Source of the DNA: Planctomycetota bacterium | GTDB taxonomy: Bacteria; Planctomycetota; J058; JAJDCP01 | Direction: 5' to 3' | NCBI GenBank assembly: GCA_029260765.1 | Contig: JAJDCP010000069.1 | Coordinates: 1-64,000, forward strand | DNA length: 64,000 nt | Shown here: piece after piece, positions 1 through 9,310 of the stretch | How positions within the stretch are numbered: the first letter of the stretch is position 1 | Layout: every line of letters begins with the position of its first letter | Program-made: the position numbers and the translations under genes | The notes under the pieces: model-generated | Database searches by the model: none | What the model saw: only the letters and a program-made list of their open reading frames with translations | What the model was told of the DNA's origin: nothing

Positions 1-119
1 TGGGCCGCTTCGCTGCGCGGCGACGGCGAAACGGCACATGGGCGGGGCAGGCTGCCCAGGCGCATCGGACCGGCCTTCCAGGATCTCGGACGCCCGCGAA
101 GAGTCTGGCCAGCCTCGCT

Positions 120-692
120 TCAAGCGTTGGAGGTGCGGATACGCGCAAACGCGCGCGCGAACTGTCCGCGGCCGACAACTGAAAATACCGCCTGACCGCC
201 TTCGAAGCGGACTTCCAGAGAGCCCTGCAGGTCGAAGACCGTGGAGAGCACACCGAAGCGGTCGTCGGCCTGCCGGATGCCCTCGATCTCGGCCCACAAC
301 CAGCTGCGGTCGTGCGGGGCATCCTGCGGCTTGCTGGCCAGGAAGATCAGCCGCTCGGAGCTAAGCAGCAGCAGTCCGGGCGGCCTGCGCTGGTAGCGGC
401 CGGCCACCTCAAAGTAGGCGGGCGCGACAAACAGCGGCGGCCCCTGCTCGGCGGGCAGGCGGGCCAGAGCCGTGCGGATCTGCTGTGACAGCACGCGCGC
501 CATAGCTGCCGGCATGACGATGGCCATGGCAGCCAGCAGGCCGCCGACCAGCAGCAGGATCTCGGCGAGCCCGGACTGCGTGCCGGTCAGCCATAGCCCG
601 GCAGCGATGCCCAGCGGAAGGCTCGCGATGGCCAGAAACAGACCCCCGTAGGCGACATACCAGCGGAGGCCCAGGGAGGAGGCCCGAGGCAT
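120..692 (-). CDS. small membrane protein, unknown function
   Basis: This 190-residue protein has two hydrophobic segments near the N-terminus (about residues 12-35 and 43-65), followed by a soluble, beta-rich C-terminal half of about 110 residues. That half has the look of a PH- or GRAM-like membrane-associated domain (it contains LLLLSSERLIFLASKP), but I do not recognise the family. A GGAAGGA ribosome site sits 7 bases before the ATG. The gene starts 22 bases after the rlmN stop on the same strand, so the two are probably co-transcribed. No catalytic motif is visible. Confidence 0.7.
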   Translation of the reverse strand: MPRASSLGLRWYVAYGGLFLAIASLPLGIAAGLWLTGTQSGLAEILLLVGGLLAAMAIVMPAAMARVLSQQIRTALARLPAEQGPPLFVAPAYFEVAGRYQRRPPGLLLLSSERLIFLASKPQDAPHDRSWLWAEIEGIRQADDRFGVLSTVFDLQGSLEVRFEGGQAVFSVVGRGQFARAFARIRTSNA

Positions 693-714
693 CAGCGAGT
701 CCTTCCGGCGGCCG

Positions 715-1755
715 TCAACAGGGCTTCAGGCCCGTCTGCAACTGCCCACAAGCAGCCTGGATCGAAGCGCCTCGGGTGGTGCGCACGAAAGCGGGCAGTC
801 CGGCATCGATCAAGGCACGATGGAACAACCGCACCGCGTCCGGCGAAGGCGCTCGAAAGGCGGAGCCGGGGGTCGGGTTGACGGGAATCAGATTCAATCG
901 GACCCACAAGCCGGCCAACATCGAGATCAGCCGGTCGGCGTCCTGTTTCAGATTGTTGACGCCGTCGATCAGTATGTACTCGACAAAGATGGGGCGGTCT
1001 GCGCTTCCCCACTTCTTGATGAAAGCGACGATGTCCGCAAGCGGCCAGCGCCGATTGAGGGGAATCAGCTGCTGTCGGAGCGCGTCGCTGGTCGCGTTCA
1101 GGGAGAGCGCCAGGCTCGCAGGACTCTCGCGCGCGAAACGCTCGAGCTTGGGGAGCACTCCGACGCTCGATACCGTGATGCGCCGCGGCGAGAGGCCGAA
1201 GCCGCTGGGCTCGCCGAGAATCTTGACGGCCTGCAACACCGCCTCGAGGTTGTCCATCGGTTCGCCCATGCCCATGAAGACGACATTGCGGACACGGCGC
1301 TCGGCCGGTGAAAACGAGGCCGCGAGCACCACCTGGGCGACGATCTCGCCTGCGCTGAGGTTGCGGCCCAGACCCATCTGGGCCGTGGCGCAGAAGCTGC
1401 AGCCGCGGGCGCAGCCGCTCTGACTGCTGACGCATACGGTGGTGCGCTGCTTGATGGGAATCATCACCGTCTCGAGAGGCGCGCCTGCGCTCTCTAGCCC
1501 GAGCTTGACCGTTCCGTCGGCGGCGTGCTGCTCCCTCTGAACCTGCAGGTCCGGCAGAAGCACCTGATCTCGCACGCGCGCGAGCAACTTGGTGCTCACG
1601 CCCGGGATGCGGAGCGGGAGCACTTTGGGCAGCGGACTCGTGCGGTGGTAGAGCCAACGCATCATCGCCTTGGCACGCGTCACCGATGCCACGCCGTCAC
1701 TGCTGAGCAGTTGCGCGAGCTCGTCCTGGCTGAAGCCTGTCAGGAACCTGGGCAC
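715..1755 (-). CDS. rlmN: dual-specificity 23S rRNA/tRNA (adenine-C2) methyltransferase RlmN
   Basis: A radical-SAM enzyme that in this family methylates C2 of A2503 in 23S rRNA and A37 of some tRNAs. The 346-residue product has the usual family length. The radical-SAM cluster motif GCARGCSFC places Cys115, Cys119 and Cys122. GMGEPMDN is the SAM-binding signature, and the C-terminal TTRGASIQAACGQL carries the conserved cysteine used in methyl transfer. The start is GTG, with GGGAAGG 5 bases upstream. It is the first gene of a probable two-gene unit with the small membrane protein downstream. The family assignment is secure. Confidence 0.96.
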   Translation of the reverse strand: MPRFLTGFSQDELAQLLSSDGVASVTRAKAMMRWLYHRTSPLPKVLPLRIPGVSTKLLARVRDQVLLPDLQVQREQHAADGTVKLGLESAGAPLETVMIPIKQRTTVCVSSQSGCARGCSFCATAQMGLGRNLSAGEIVAQVVLAASFSPAERRVRNVVFMGMGEPMDNLEAVLQAVKILGEPSGFGLSPRRITVSSVGVLPKLERFARESPASLALSLNATSDALRQQLIPLNRRWPLADIVAFIKKWGSADRPIFVEYILIDGVNNLKQDADRLISMLAGLWVRLNLIPVNPTPGSAFRAPSPDAVRLFHRALIDAGLPAFVRTTRGASIQAACGQLQTGLKPC

Positions 1756-2138
1756 TAGTGCCTTCCCGAGGCCGAGAAAATGCGCTGCGGCGCCGTCTTT
1801 AGCCTACTGCCGAAGATAGCCCGATGGGAAGCGACGGTCAAACGCGCGGAAGGACCGGATCGAAATCTTGGCTCCCCGTGCTTGTCGGAATGGAGAATCA
1901 CTGAGCTTGCGCGTTGCCATCACGACGCATCCTGAGACATCGTCGAGTGGACCCGTGATTCTTCGCGTTCCACACCGGGATATGTTGGGGGGAGCACTCC
2001 CACAGCGCATTGGTCGCGACGCTTGACAACTGTTTCCTTGTGATAGCCGGTCTGGTGAGGTAATACGGGAGCGAGGAACTTCCTCGCCGAAACTGAGAGG
2101 GACTTCACCGCCGCCCTCCCCAAAAAGGGCAAGAATCC
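1756..2138. other. intergenic region between rlmN and the hybrid kinase
   Basis: This 383-base gap separates two divergent genes and should hold both promoters. A perfect TTGACA lies at 2023-2028 on the plus strand, but no good -10 box sits 16-18 bases after it. On the minus strand, 1804-1920 could encode a 38-residue basic peptide starting MATRKLSDSPFR, with a weak AGGA nine bases upstream. I cannot support it as a gene. Nothing else is recognised. Confidence 0.4.
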
Positions 2139-4769
2139 ATGGACCCCGAGTCCCCCCCTGCCGCGCAAGATCAGGCTTCTCCCTGCGCGGACTCAGGTAG
2201 TTTGGCGGAGCATTCCACGGACTCCGAAGAGGGCATGCGTATCTGGCTCGACCAGATCGCAGCGGAGAGTTTGCCCACGATCAACAACCTGTTGATCCTG
2301 ATTTTCGGCGCCTTCCTGATCTTCAATCTGGTCGATCTTCCTCCCCAGGCCCGCAGTCTGGTGGTTGCCTACGACGTCGTGTTGCTGCTCGTTTATGGCG
2401 GCTTCCGCATAGGTCTCGCCCGGGTGTCTGTCCGGCCGCGCGCCGCCCACGGCATCGTTTTTCTGTTCGGAATGTTGGCCATCTCCAACATCGTGCTCGT
2501 GCAAGCGTTGCTGGCGGAACCTTTCTATACGACCTACGTGATGGCCGTCGTGATCGCGATGGGCTACCTCCTCCCGGCCCGCAGGTGGCTGGTTGGGGCG
2601 TGCGCGCTGAGTTTTGCTGCTTGGCTCTCCGTTGCCCTGGCTGTCTGCACACAGCGGGAAGTGGTCCACTATGGCGTCAGCCTGGGCGTCGCCATCGCCA
2701 TCGCCCTGCTGTTCAATCTGGTACGCACGCGCTTCGTTCGCCAGAACTTCGAGCTACGCCGCAAGGACGCTCACAGCCGAGGGCGGCTCGAGAAGCGCAC
2801 TGCTGAGCTGCACGACCTGGTGAAGCGCTACGAGTGCAAAGTGCGAGAGGCCGAGTCGGCCAATCAGGCCAAGAGCGTGTTTCTCGCCAACATGAGCCAT
2901 GAGCTCCGCACCCCACTGAACGGAGTGCTGGGCTTTTGCCAGCTCTTGATGCGTACAGAGGTAACCCTGCCGCAACGGCGCTATCTCGACTCGATGCGAG
3001 TCTCTGGAGAGAACCTGCTGCACATCATCAATGACATCCTCGACTTCTCGAAGATCGAGGCAGGCAAGATGGACGTCCAGGAGCAGGAGTTCGCGCTCGT
3101 CGAAGAGATCGAGGCGGCGGTCGTTCCCCTGGGCTATGTTGCCCAGGCCAAGGGGCTTGACCTCGTGCTCGATCTCGGGCTCGATCTGCCAACGAAGGTG
3201 CGTGGGGACCCGCACCGCATCCGCCAGGTGTTGACGAACCTGGTCGGGAACGCCGTCAAGTTCACCGAGAGTGGCTGGGTCCAGATCTGCGTGGTGCGCA
3301 CCGAGAGCGTCATCGAGTTCCGCGTCCAGGACAGCGGTATCGGCATTGTCCCCGAAGCCCAGAAGCACCTGTTTGAGGCCTTCAGCCAGGCTGACGATGC
3401 CCATTCCCGTGACTATGGCGGGACGGGGCTGGGCCTGATGATCTGCAGAAGATTGACCCAGCTGATGGGGGGCAGTGTCGAGCTGGCCAGTTCGTCTGAG
3501 CAGGGCTCCACTTTTTGCCTGCGTTTGCCGCTGACCGCGACAGAGTTGGCTCCGCCGCCGGTGCGCATTCTCGAGCAGCGGCGGGTGCTGGTTGCCGTCG
3601 AGGCTGACAAGACACGGGCCGCACTGCTACGGCTGCTCGAGGCCTGGGGGGCCGACGTTGTTCCTCTTCCCGCGGCCGTAGCTCTGAAGGGTCTCGCTTC
3701 CAGCGGCGCCGCGATCATGATTGCGGATGGGGGGCGCAGAGAGTTGTTCGAGGCCGCAGCGGACGCCGGAATCCCGAGCCTTCCGCTGCTGGGAAGTGCG
3801 TCTGGGTCGCTGGAAACTTCAGGTGTGGTGGCCACGCCCATCATCCGCCGCCGGTTGCAGCGGCAGCTGGTGCATTTGCTGGACCAGACCGCTGGAAGCA
3901 CCCGGGGTAGCGATGTCGGTCTAGCCGAGCTGCCTTCGCTCGACGGCCGGAGGGTGTTGGTGGTGGAGGATCACGCCATCAACCGTGAGGTCGTGCAGCA
4001 GATGCTCGAACAGGCCGGGATCCGTTCCAAGGCTGTAGGAAACGGCCAGTTGGCTCTGGATGCGCTGGAGCAGGAATGCTTTGACGCTGTGCTGATGGAC
4101 TGCCAGATGCCGGTCATGGACGGGTACACCGCGACCCAGAAGATCCGCGAGCGAGAGTCGGGCACCGGTTCCCGGATTCCCATCATCGCCCTCACCGCCC
4201 ACGCGTTGAGTGGCGAGCGTGAGAAGGTGCAGGCCTGCGGCATGGACGGCATGGTCACCAAGCCCATCCGCCTCTCCAGGCTGTTGGAAGAGATCTCACG
4301 CTGGCTGCGGCCCGACAACGAGGCCTCTCGGCTTCCCGAGCCCGACGCCTCGGCGGCGAGCGCAGAGCAGACCCTCGATCCGGGACAGACAGGCCAGCTC
4401 TTGACCCTCGCGCGGGCGAAACCCGGCTTCCTGGAGCGGATCGTGGCAGGCTTCCAGAAGGCTTCGGATCGGCTGCTGCGCGGCGCCGTCAGCGCCCAGA
4501 CCGGCCGGGACCGTGGCGAAGCGTTGCACGCTCTCAAAGGCATCAGCGCGAACGTCGGCGCGGCGCGGGTCGCGCAGCTATGTACAGAGCTCATACTGGT
4601 GCAAGAGGGCCAGCCGGATGCGCTCGCTGATAGACTCGCCGAGCTCAAGGCCGAGCTCGAAGTCGCCCGCAGCGCTCTCGACGCATTGGCAGAGCAGGCG
4701 CGGGCTGCACGTCTCCATAGCAGCTATGGGGGGTCGTTGCGGGACAACGGAGCCGAGCTCAGGGCGTAG
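2139..4769 (+). CDS. membrane-bound hybrid sensor histidine kinase with receiver and HPt domains
   Basis: This 876-residue protein carries a whole phosphorelay. Residues about 45-200 contain roughly six hydrophobic segments forming a membrane sensor. A short coiled coil leads to a HisKA domain with MSHELRTPLNGV (phospho-acceptor His254). The HATPase domain shows the N box (LVGNAVKFT), G1 (DSGIGI) and G2 (GGTGLGL). Next come a degenerate receiver-like domain (about 490-590) without a clear acceptor Asp, a true receiver (VLVVEDHAIN, then LMDCQMPVMDG), and a C-terminal HPt domain with the acceptor-type motif LHALKGISANVG. Its input signal and final output partner are not evident nearby. The start lacks a strong ribosome site; ATG at 2235 is an alternative. 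Its 3' end overlaps the convergent PIN gene by 11 bases. Confidence 0.93.
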   Translation: MDPESPPAAQDQASPCADSGSLAEHSTDSEEGMRIWLDQIAAESLPTINNLLILIFGAFLIFNLVDLPPQARSLVVAYDVVLLLVYGGFRIGLARVSVRPRAAHGIVFLFGMLAISNIVLVQALLAEPFYTTYVMAVVIAMGYLLPARRWLVGACALSFAAWLSVALAVCTQREVVHYGVSLGVAIAIALLFNLVRTRFVRQNFELRRKDAHSRGRLEKRTAELHDLVKRYECKVREAESANQAKSVFLANMSHELRTPLNGVLGFCQLLMRTEVTLPQRRYLDSMRVSGENLLHIINDILDFSKIEAGKMDVQEQEFALVEEIEAAVVPLGYVAQAKGLDLVLDLGLDLPTKVRGDPHRIRQVLTNLVGNAVKFTESGWVQICVVRTESVIEFRVQDSGIGIVPEAQKHLFEAFSQADDAHSRDYGGTGLGLMICRRLTQLMGGSVELASSSEQGSTFCLRLPLTATELAPPPVRILEQRRVLVAVEADKTRAALLRLLEAWGADVVPLPAAVALKGLASSGAAIMIADGGRRELFEAAADAGIPSLPLLGSASGSLETSGVVATPIIRRRLQRQLVHLLDQTAGSTRGSDVGLAELPSLDGRRVLVVEDHAINREVVQQMLEQAGIRSKAVGNGQLALDALEQECFDAVLMDCQMPVMDGYTATQKIRERESGTGSRIPIIALTAHALSGEREKVQACGMDGMVTKPIRLSRLLEEISRWLRPDNEASRLPEPDASAASAEQTLDPGQTGQLLTLARAKPGFLERIVAGFQKASDRLLRGAVSAQTGRDRGEALHALKGISANVGAARVAQLCTELILVQEGQPDALADRLAELKAELEVARSALDALAEQARAARLHSSYGGSLRDNGAELRA

Positions 4770-5379
4770 GACCGATGGCCGTGGCATCAGGGGCTGGGTC
4801 AGGCAACAGCCCTTCGAGCAGTTCGCGCAGCCGCTCGGGGTGGATCAGGCGGATGCCGAGCTTGTCCGCCCACTTGCGCACGCCGTGGTCGCTCGCCACC
4901 AAAGCGGCGTTGAGCTCTTTCGACAGCAGGATCAGGTCGACGTCTTCGCGGGAATCTAGGATGCCGGCGCGCAGGGCCTCCCTGTACTGGTTGCGCAGGC
5001 GGTTGATGGTCTTGTCGACATTCTCGCTGTCGACCTGGCGCACAGCCTTCTCGGCGACACGCAGCCCCCGATTGATGCGGTCGCGCACGTCGTCGATCAG
5101 CTCATAGAGCAGGAAGCCTGGGACCTTGATCATGAAGCGGTCCGGGCTCTGCAACACGACCAGGAATTCGAACTTCGCCGGAAGCTTCATGTCTCCAAGG
5201 AAGTGCTGCAGCTCGTCGAAGACCGAAGGCGGCATCAGGAACCGGACGTGGTCGCGCAGACGTCCGGCCAGCTCGAGGAAGGTCGCAAAGGCCGCAGGCG
5301 TGCCCTGGCCCCACTGGCCGGCGGTGTCCGGGTTGGTGAAGACGCTGGTGTCCAACACGATATCGAGGGGCTCGCTCAT
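4759..5379 (-). CDS. PIN-domain RNA ligase partner protein
   Basis: A 206-residue PIN-fold protein. Acidic positions of the fold are visible: Asp10 in IVLDTSVF, a central DELQ, and a late cluster in DSREDVDLI and ASDHGVRKW. The sequence matches the RNA-ligase partner family, known mainly from archaea and a few bacteria beside an Rnl3-type ligase. That ligase gene lies immediately upstream in divergent orientation, 192 bases away, which strongly supports the call. The biochemical role of the partner is not established; a nuclease or end-processing role is inferred from the PIN fold. A GGAGAG ribosome site precedes the ATG by 7 bases. Confidence 0.82.
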   Translation of the reverse strand: MSEPLDIVLDTSVFTNPDTAGQWGQGTPAAFATFLELAGRLRDHVRFLMPPSVFDELQHFLGDMKLPAKFEFLVVLQSPDRFMIKVPGFLLYELIDDVRDRINRGLRVAEKAVRQVDSENVDKTINRLRNQYREALRAGILDSREDVDLILLSKELNAALVASDHGVRKWADKLGIRLIHPERLRELLEGLLPDPAPDATAIGPTP

Positions 5380-5571
5380 GGCAGCTCTCCGCGTGGTTTG
5401 CCGCTCTCAGTGTCTTGCAGGCTCGCCGCGATTGCAATGGCGAGGGCCTTGCATCGCCGCAACGGGACGCGTACACCGGGGAGAGACGCTGTTCCAAAGG
5501 AAGGCGCCTCGGACAAACCCGCAGTCCTGGGCTCCGTCGCGCTGAGACACTCTGCGGGTGCAGGGCCCACG

Positions 5572-6690
5572 ATGGTGCGTCAGACCCCGTCCAAGCTGTC
5601 GTTGGAGACCATCGAGGAAGCAGCCGAAGCCCATGCGCTGAGGACTGTCGAGGATGGAGAGCTCCGCTACCTGCGTTTCGCCGACGACTTCCATCGCATC
5701 CCGCGCGGAACCATCGTGATCGACGGGCGGACCCTGCCCGTCTACCCCTCCATCGGCCGCATTTTCGCTTTGAGGGCAGGAATCGAGTCCACCTTTGACG
5801 GACCCTTCCACGTCGAAGAAAAGCTCGACGGCTACAATGTGCGCGTAGCCCTGCACAAGGACCGCTTGCTCTGCTTCACGCGCGGGGGCTTCCTCTGCCC
5901 CTTCACCGAAGAGCGCTTGCCCGACCTGGTAGACCTGCGGCCGTTCTTCGCCGAACACCCGCAGCTGGTCGTCTGCGCGGAGCTCGCGGGTCCCGACAAT
6001 CCCTACATCGAGACGCACCAGCCAGGGGTTGCCGAAGACCTCGCCTTCTTTGCTTTCGACATCCTCGACCCCGAGACCTGCGGCTTCCTGCCCCTGGCCG
6101 AGCGCGACGCGCTGTTTGCAGCCTTCGCCATCAAGCGCGCGCCCCAGCTGGGCGTCTACCGGGCTTCCGATTGGGCCGACATCGCCGAGGCCGTCCGACG
6201 CCTCGACGCGCTCGGAGCCGAGGGAATCGTGCTCAAGCCACCCGCTCAGGGGCTGCGGGTCAAGTACGTCACGCCCCGGATCAACATCCTCGATTTCGCC
6301 ACCGACGCGGCCCTGCTGGCCGAGCTGCCAGGGGAGTTCTTCACCAGCCGCCTGCAGCGGCTCGCGATCGGTATGCTGGAGCTCGGCATGCCCTGCGACG
6401 CACGGGTCTACGAGCAGATCGGGCGCGCCTTGTTGCCGGGTTTCCTGCGCAGCGTCGAGTGCGTGCAGCGCCACGGGCAGGTGTACAAAGACTTCCGTGT
6501 GCGGCTGCGCCGGGAAGAGACGGTGGACAAGCTGCTCGCCCACCTCAACCGCGCCTCAAGGAGCATCAGGGTCCAGGAGCTGTCGCGTCGTAGGGAGGGC
6601 GACTACCTGATCGTGCAGCTGCGCAAGATCTTCAACCAGTCGACATCGCGTCTCAAGACCATGCTGGGCGGGAACCACACGTTCGACTGA
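5572..6690 (+). CDS. ATP-dependent RNA ligase, archaeal Rnl3 (Pab1020/MthRnl) type
   Basis: A covalent nucleotidyltransferase that joins RNA ends through an enzyme-AMP intermediate. In the 372-residue product, motif I is EEKLDGYNVR with the adenylated Lys84. Motif III-like FAFDILD, motif IV EGIVLKPP and motif V LRVKYV follow in order. A C-terminal helical region (about 260-372) is typical of the Rnl3 family, where it serves as dimerisation module; the family is about 380 residues long. The frame is open upstream to 5203, but ATG 5572 fits the family N-terminus and leaves a 192-base divergent promoter region shared with the PIN partner. Rnl3 ligases are rare in bacteria, so acquisition from archaea is plausible but untested. 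Confidence 0.88.
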   Translation: MVRQTPSKLSLETIEEAAEAHALRTVEDGELRYLRFADDFHRIPRGTIVIDGRTLPVYPSIGRIFALRAGIESTFDGPFHVEEKLDGYNVRVALHKDRLLCFTRGGFLCPFTEERLPDLVDLRPFFAEHPQLVVCAELAGPDNPYIETHQPGVAEDLAFFAFDILDPETCGFLPLAERDALFAAFAIKRAPQLGVYRASDWADIAEAVRRLDALGAEGIVLKPPAQGLRVKYVTPRINILDFATDAALLAELPGEFFTSRLQRLAIGMLELGMPCDARVYEQIGRALLPGFLRSVECVQRHGQVYKDFRVRLRREETVDKLLAHLNRASRSIRVQELSRRREGDYLIVQLRKIFNQSTSRLKTMLGGNHTFD

Positions 6691-6769
6691 AGGCCGCACA
6701 TGCACGCGCGTCCTCAATACCTGGAGGAATGGAGCCCGAGCGGCTACCCTGACGAGCTGGAGCCCACGG

Positions 6770-8002
6770 TTGGGGGGAGATGTGATCGCGCTGAGAAACG
6801 GTCCAGTACGTGTCGAAGGGCGGGTGGAGGCGGGCTTCGAGCCTCTACGTCAGGTCTTTGAGCAGAGCTTCCAGCGGGAGGAGTGGGGCGCCAGCTTCGC
6901 TGTCTTCCATGAAGGCCGGCTGGTCGTCGATCTGTGGGGAGGGTTGGCCGACCAGGGGGCCGCAAAGCCCTGGCAGGCCGACACGATCACCACGGTCTTC
7001 TCGGCCACCAAGGGGCTGGTCGCTCTCTGTTTCCTGATGTTGACCGACCGCGGCCGCCTGGATTGCAGCGCTCCGATCGCGGAGTACTGGCCAGCATTCG
7101 GGACCCAAGACAAGCGCCGGATCACCGTCGCCATGCTGCTGAACCATCGCTCTGGGCTGCTCGCCCTCGACCGTCCCTTGAGCCTCGAGCTGCTCGAGGC
7201 GCCCCCGGAAGAGCTCGCGCGCGTGCTCGAGGCCCAGACTCCGCGCTGGGAGCCGGGCAGCGACCAGGGCTACCACGCCGTGACCTATGGTCTATACGCT
7301 CAGGAGGTGTTCCGGCGGGTGGCCGGGGAAACCCTGGGCAGCTTCCTCGCACGTGAGGTCGCGCAGCCGCTGCAGGCCGACGTCCATCTCGGCTTGCCGG
7401 CGGAGCTCGAGCCGCGGGTCGCGGTCAATTATCCTGCCACTACCCTGGAGCGCGTTTTCAAGATCCTCCCCAAGCTCTTCTTCCACACAGGTTTGGAGGG
7501 CCGTGTCTACCGGCAGGTGGCGCTGGGCCGTGACGCCGCCCGGGCGATCCGGCATCCCCAGGCGCTCGGCATGCGCGGGATCCAGAACTTCAACCTGCGC
7601 AGGATCCGGGCCCTCGAGTTGCCCTGGGTCAACGCCGTCGCCAACGCCCGTGGCCTCGCCCGCGTCTACGGCGCACTGGCCAACGGCGGTAGCCTCGACG
7701 GCCATCGGCTGGTGCGCCCGCGCGCCGTCGAGGCGGTCATGGACAGGCATTCCTGGTCGCAATGCGACCGGGTGCTGCGCAAGCCGATTGGCTGGAGCCT
7801 GGGCTTCCTGAAGGAGGAAGCCCACATGTTCTCTCCCAACACCGAGAGCTTTGGCCACGCAGGCGCTGGCGGGGCGCTCGGTTGGTGCGACCCCAAGCAG
7901 GGGCTGGCCATCGGCTACACCACCAACAAGATGGACCACCGGGTACGCTCGAAGCGGGCCTTGACGCTGTGCCGGGCGACCTATGCCTGTTTGGGGCGTT
8001 GA
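6770..8002 (+). CDS. serine hydrolase of the class C beta-lactamase/EstB fold
   Basis: The 410-residue protein has the nucleophile motif SATK (Ser78, Lys81) that defines this fold. A YHAVTYG segment around residue 170 stands in the YxN position, and FGHAGAGG near the C-terminus corresponds to the KTG/HxG motif. There is no clear signal peptide, which favours a cytoplasmic esterase or peptidase over an antibiotic-resistance beta-lactamase. Substrate is unknown. I used a TTG start at 6770 with CTGGAG upstream; GTG at 6782 is possible. It is probably co-transcribed with the Coa1-like gene 47 bases downstream. Confidence 0.85.
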   Translation: MGGDVIALRNGPVRVEGRVEAGFEPLRQVFEQSFQREEWGASFAVFHEGRLVVDLWGGLADQGAAKPWQADTITTVFSATKGLVALCFLMLTDRGRLDCSAPIAEYWPAFGTQDKRRITVAMLLNHRSGLLALDRPLSLELLEAPPEELARVLEAQTPRWEPGSDQGYHAVTYGLYAQEVFRRVAGETLGSFLAREVAQPLQADVHLGLPAELEPRVAVNYPATTLERVFKILPKLFFHTGLEGRVYRQVALGRDAARAIRHPQALGMRGIQNFNLRRIRALELPWVNAVANARGLARVYGALANGGSLDGHRLVRPRAVEAVMDRHSWSQCDRVLRKPIGWSLGFLKEEAHMFSPNTESFGHAGAGGALGWCDPKQGLAIGYTTNKMDHRVRSKRALTLCRATYACLGR

Positions 8003-8049
8003 GCGCTGTCGCAGACTATTCGAGGCCGAAAGAGTGCGGAGTGCCGAGC

Positions 8050-8478
8050 ATGAGAATAGAGCCTGCCAAGCCCAAGAAGTCCCGCTGGTGGCTGATCCTG
8101 GTCATTCTGGGAGCGGGCTGTCTACTGTTTCTGGCCTTCGTGGCGGGCATCTTTGCGTTGGTGTTCGGCATGATGAAGAGCTCTGGCGCCTATCTGGACG
8201 CGCTGGCCATGGCACGGGCGGATAGCCGCGTGGTGGCGAGCCTGGGCACGCCGATTGAAGAGGGCTGGTTCGTCACGGGCAACGTCAATGTCAGCAACAA
8301 CGGTGGCGACGCCAACCTGAGCATCCCGCTCTCCGGGCCGAAGGGCGGAGGACAGCTCGCGGTCGTTGCCCGCAAGAGCGGAGCCGTCTGGAGCTTCCAG
8401 AGGCTGGTCTTGTACCCGGAGCGCGGCGGCAGCATCGATCTGCTGGCCCCAGAGCCTCTGCCCTTGGAGTCTCCTTGA
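8050..8478 (+). CDS. Coa1-like (cytochrome oxidase assembly factor 1 domain) membrane protein
   Basis: A 142-residue protein with a basic N-terminus, one membrane segment (about residues 13-38) and an outward-facing domain. The domain has the hallmarks of the Coa1/DUF1783 family: a helix ending ALAMARADSRVVASLG, then TPIEEGWFVTGNVNV and the SGPKGGGQL loop before the WSFQRL strand. Family members in mitochondria assist cytochrome c oxidase assembly; in bacteria they often occur alone, and here no oxidase gene is nearby. The role is therefore inferred from the family only. A strong hairpin follows the stop codon. Confidence 0.7.
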   Translation: MRIEPAKPKKSRWWLILVILGAGCLLFLAFVAGIFALVFGMMKSSGAYLDALAMARADSRVVASLGTPIEEGWFVTGNVNVSNNGGDANLSIPLSGPKGGGQLAVVARKSGAVWSFQRLVLYPERGGSIDLLAPEPLPLESP

Positions 8479-8479
8479 T

Positions 8480-8511
8480 CGCGGCGGCTGCCTGAGCAGA
8501 GAGCCGCCGCG
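8480..8511. terminator. bidirectional hairpin terminator
   Basis: A perfect 10-base stem (CGCGGCGGCT with AGCCGCCGCG) around a 12-base loop fills the 35-base gap between two convergent genes. Both transcripts could stop here. There is no long T run on either side, so termination may be only partly intrinsic. Confidence 0.7.
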
Positions 8512-8513
8512 AG

Positions 8514-9284
8514 CTACGCCTCTCCCAGCGCCCGGCAGAACAGCCCCCGCACCTTCTCGGCCAGGAGCGGCGCCGGGCCTTCGGGAAAGTCTTCGGGCTT
8601 GATCTCGGGCAGCACCTCCACCGAGATCGTGTGCCGCCCCTGCAGGACGAGTCCTGCCTTGGGAAGGGCGCGCCCTGTACCGCGCAGCACGATCGGCAGC
8701 ACCGACACACCCAGCTCTTTGGCCAGCGTGAAGGCGCCGTGCTTGAAGGGGCGTAGCTTACCGTTCTTGGAGCGGCTGCCTTCGGGGAACATCATGATCG
8801 AGCTGCCGCTGGCGAGCGTCTTTCGGCACTTCTCGAGCATCGTCCCGATGCTCGCCGCGTCGCCTCTGCGTAGGGCTATGTAGCGGTTCAGCGACATGTT
8901 CCAGCCGACGATCGGTATGCGGAAGACCTCGATCTTGGCCACCCACTTGAAGTGGCGGAACAGCCGGAAGAGCACCAGGATGTCGAGCAGCGACTGATGG
9001 TTGGAGGTGATGACGTAGGTCACCCCGCGGCGGAAATGCTGCAGGCCCCGCAGGGTCACCCGCCAGACGGGATTCAACCAGGTATAGAGCGAGGCCCAGA
9101 AGCAGGTGAGCTTGTGCAGCACCACACCCTTGCGGTCGAAGGGCAGCGTGAGCAGCCAGACGATCAGACACAGCGGGAACAGGGCGAACGAGGACAACAC
9201 CAGGAAGGTCCAGAAGGCCACGGACTGCAGCCTCACGCCCAGCGTCGGCCTGGTATCTTGCGGGCTTTCTTGGCGGTCAGGCAT
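8514..9284 (-). CDS. 1-acyl-sn-glycerol-3-phosphate acyltransferase family protein (PlsC-like)
   Basis: A 256-residue membrane acyltransferase. It has a hydrophobic N-terminal segment (about 23-48), the catalytic NHQSLLD (NHxxxxD) motif and the FPEGSRS glycerol-phosphate-binding motif, in the right order and spacing for PlsC enzymes. These add the second acyl chain in phosphatidic acid synthesis, although some relatives acylate other lipids. The ATG at 9284 was chosen because GGGAGGG lies just upstream; the frame runs further back without support. It sits 26 bases downstream of the GST-like gene on the same strand, probably one unit. Confidence 0.88.
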   Translation of the reverse strand: MPDRQESPQDTRPTLGVRLQSVAFWTFLVLSSFALFPLCLIVWLLTLPFDRKGVVLHKLTCFWASLYTWLNPVWRVTLRGLQHFRRGVTYVITSNHQSLLDILVLFRLFRHFKWVAKIEVFRIPIVGWNMSLNRYIALRRGDAASIGTMLEKCRKTLASGSSIMMFPEGSRSKNGKLRPFKHGAFTLAKELGVSVLPIVLRGTGRALPKAGLVLQGRHTISVEVLPEIKPEDFPEGPAPLLAEKVRGLFCRALGEA

Positions 9285-9310
9285 GGGCTCCCTCCCGGTT
9301 GTGCTGCCTG

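Noticed and set aside
2023..2051. promoter for the hybrid histidine kinase at the TTGACA
   Set aside because: The -35 box is perfect, but the sequence 16-18 bases downstream (around GCCGGT) is not a -10 box.
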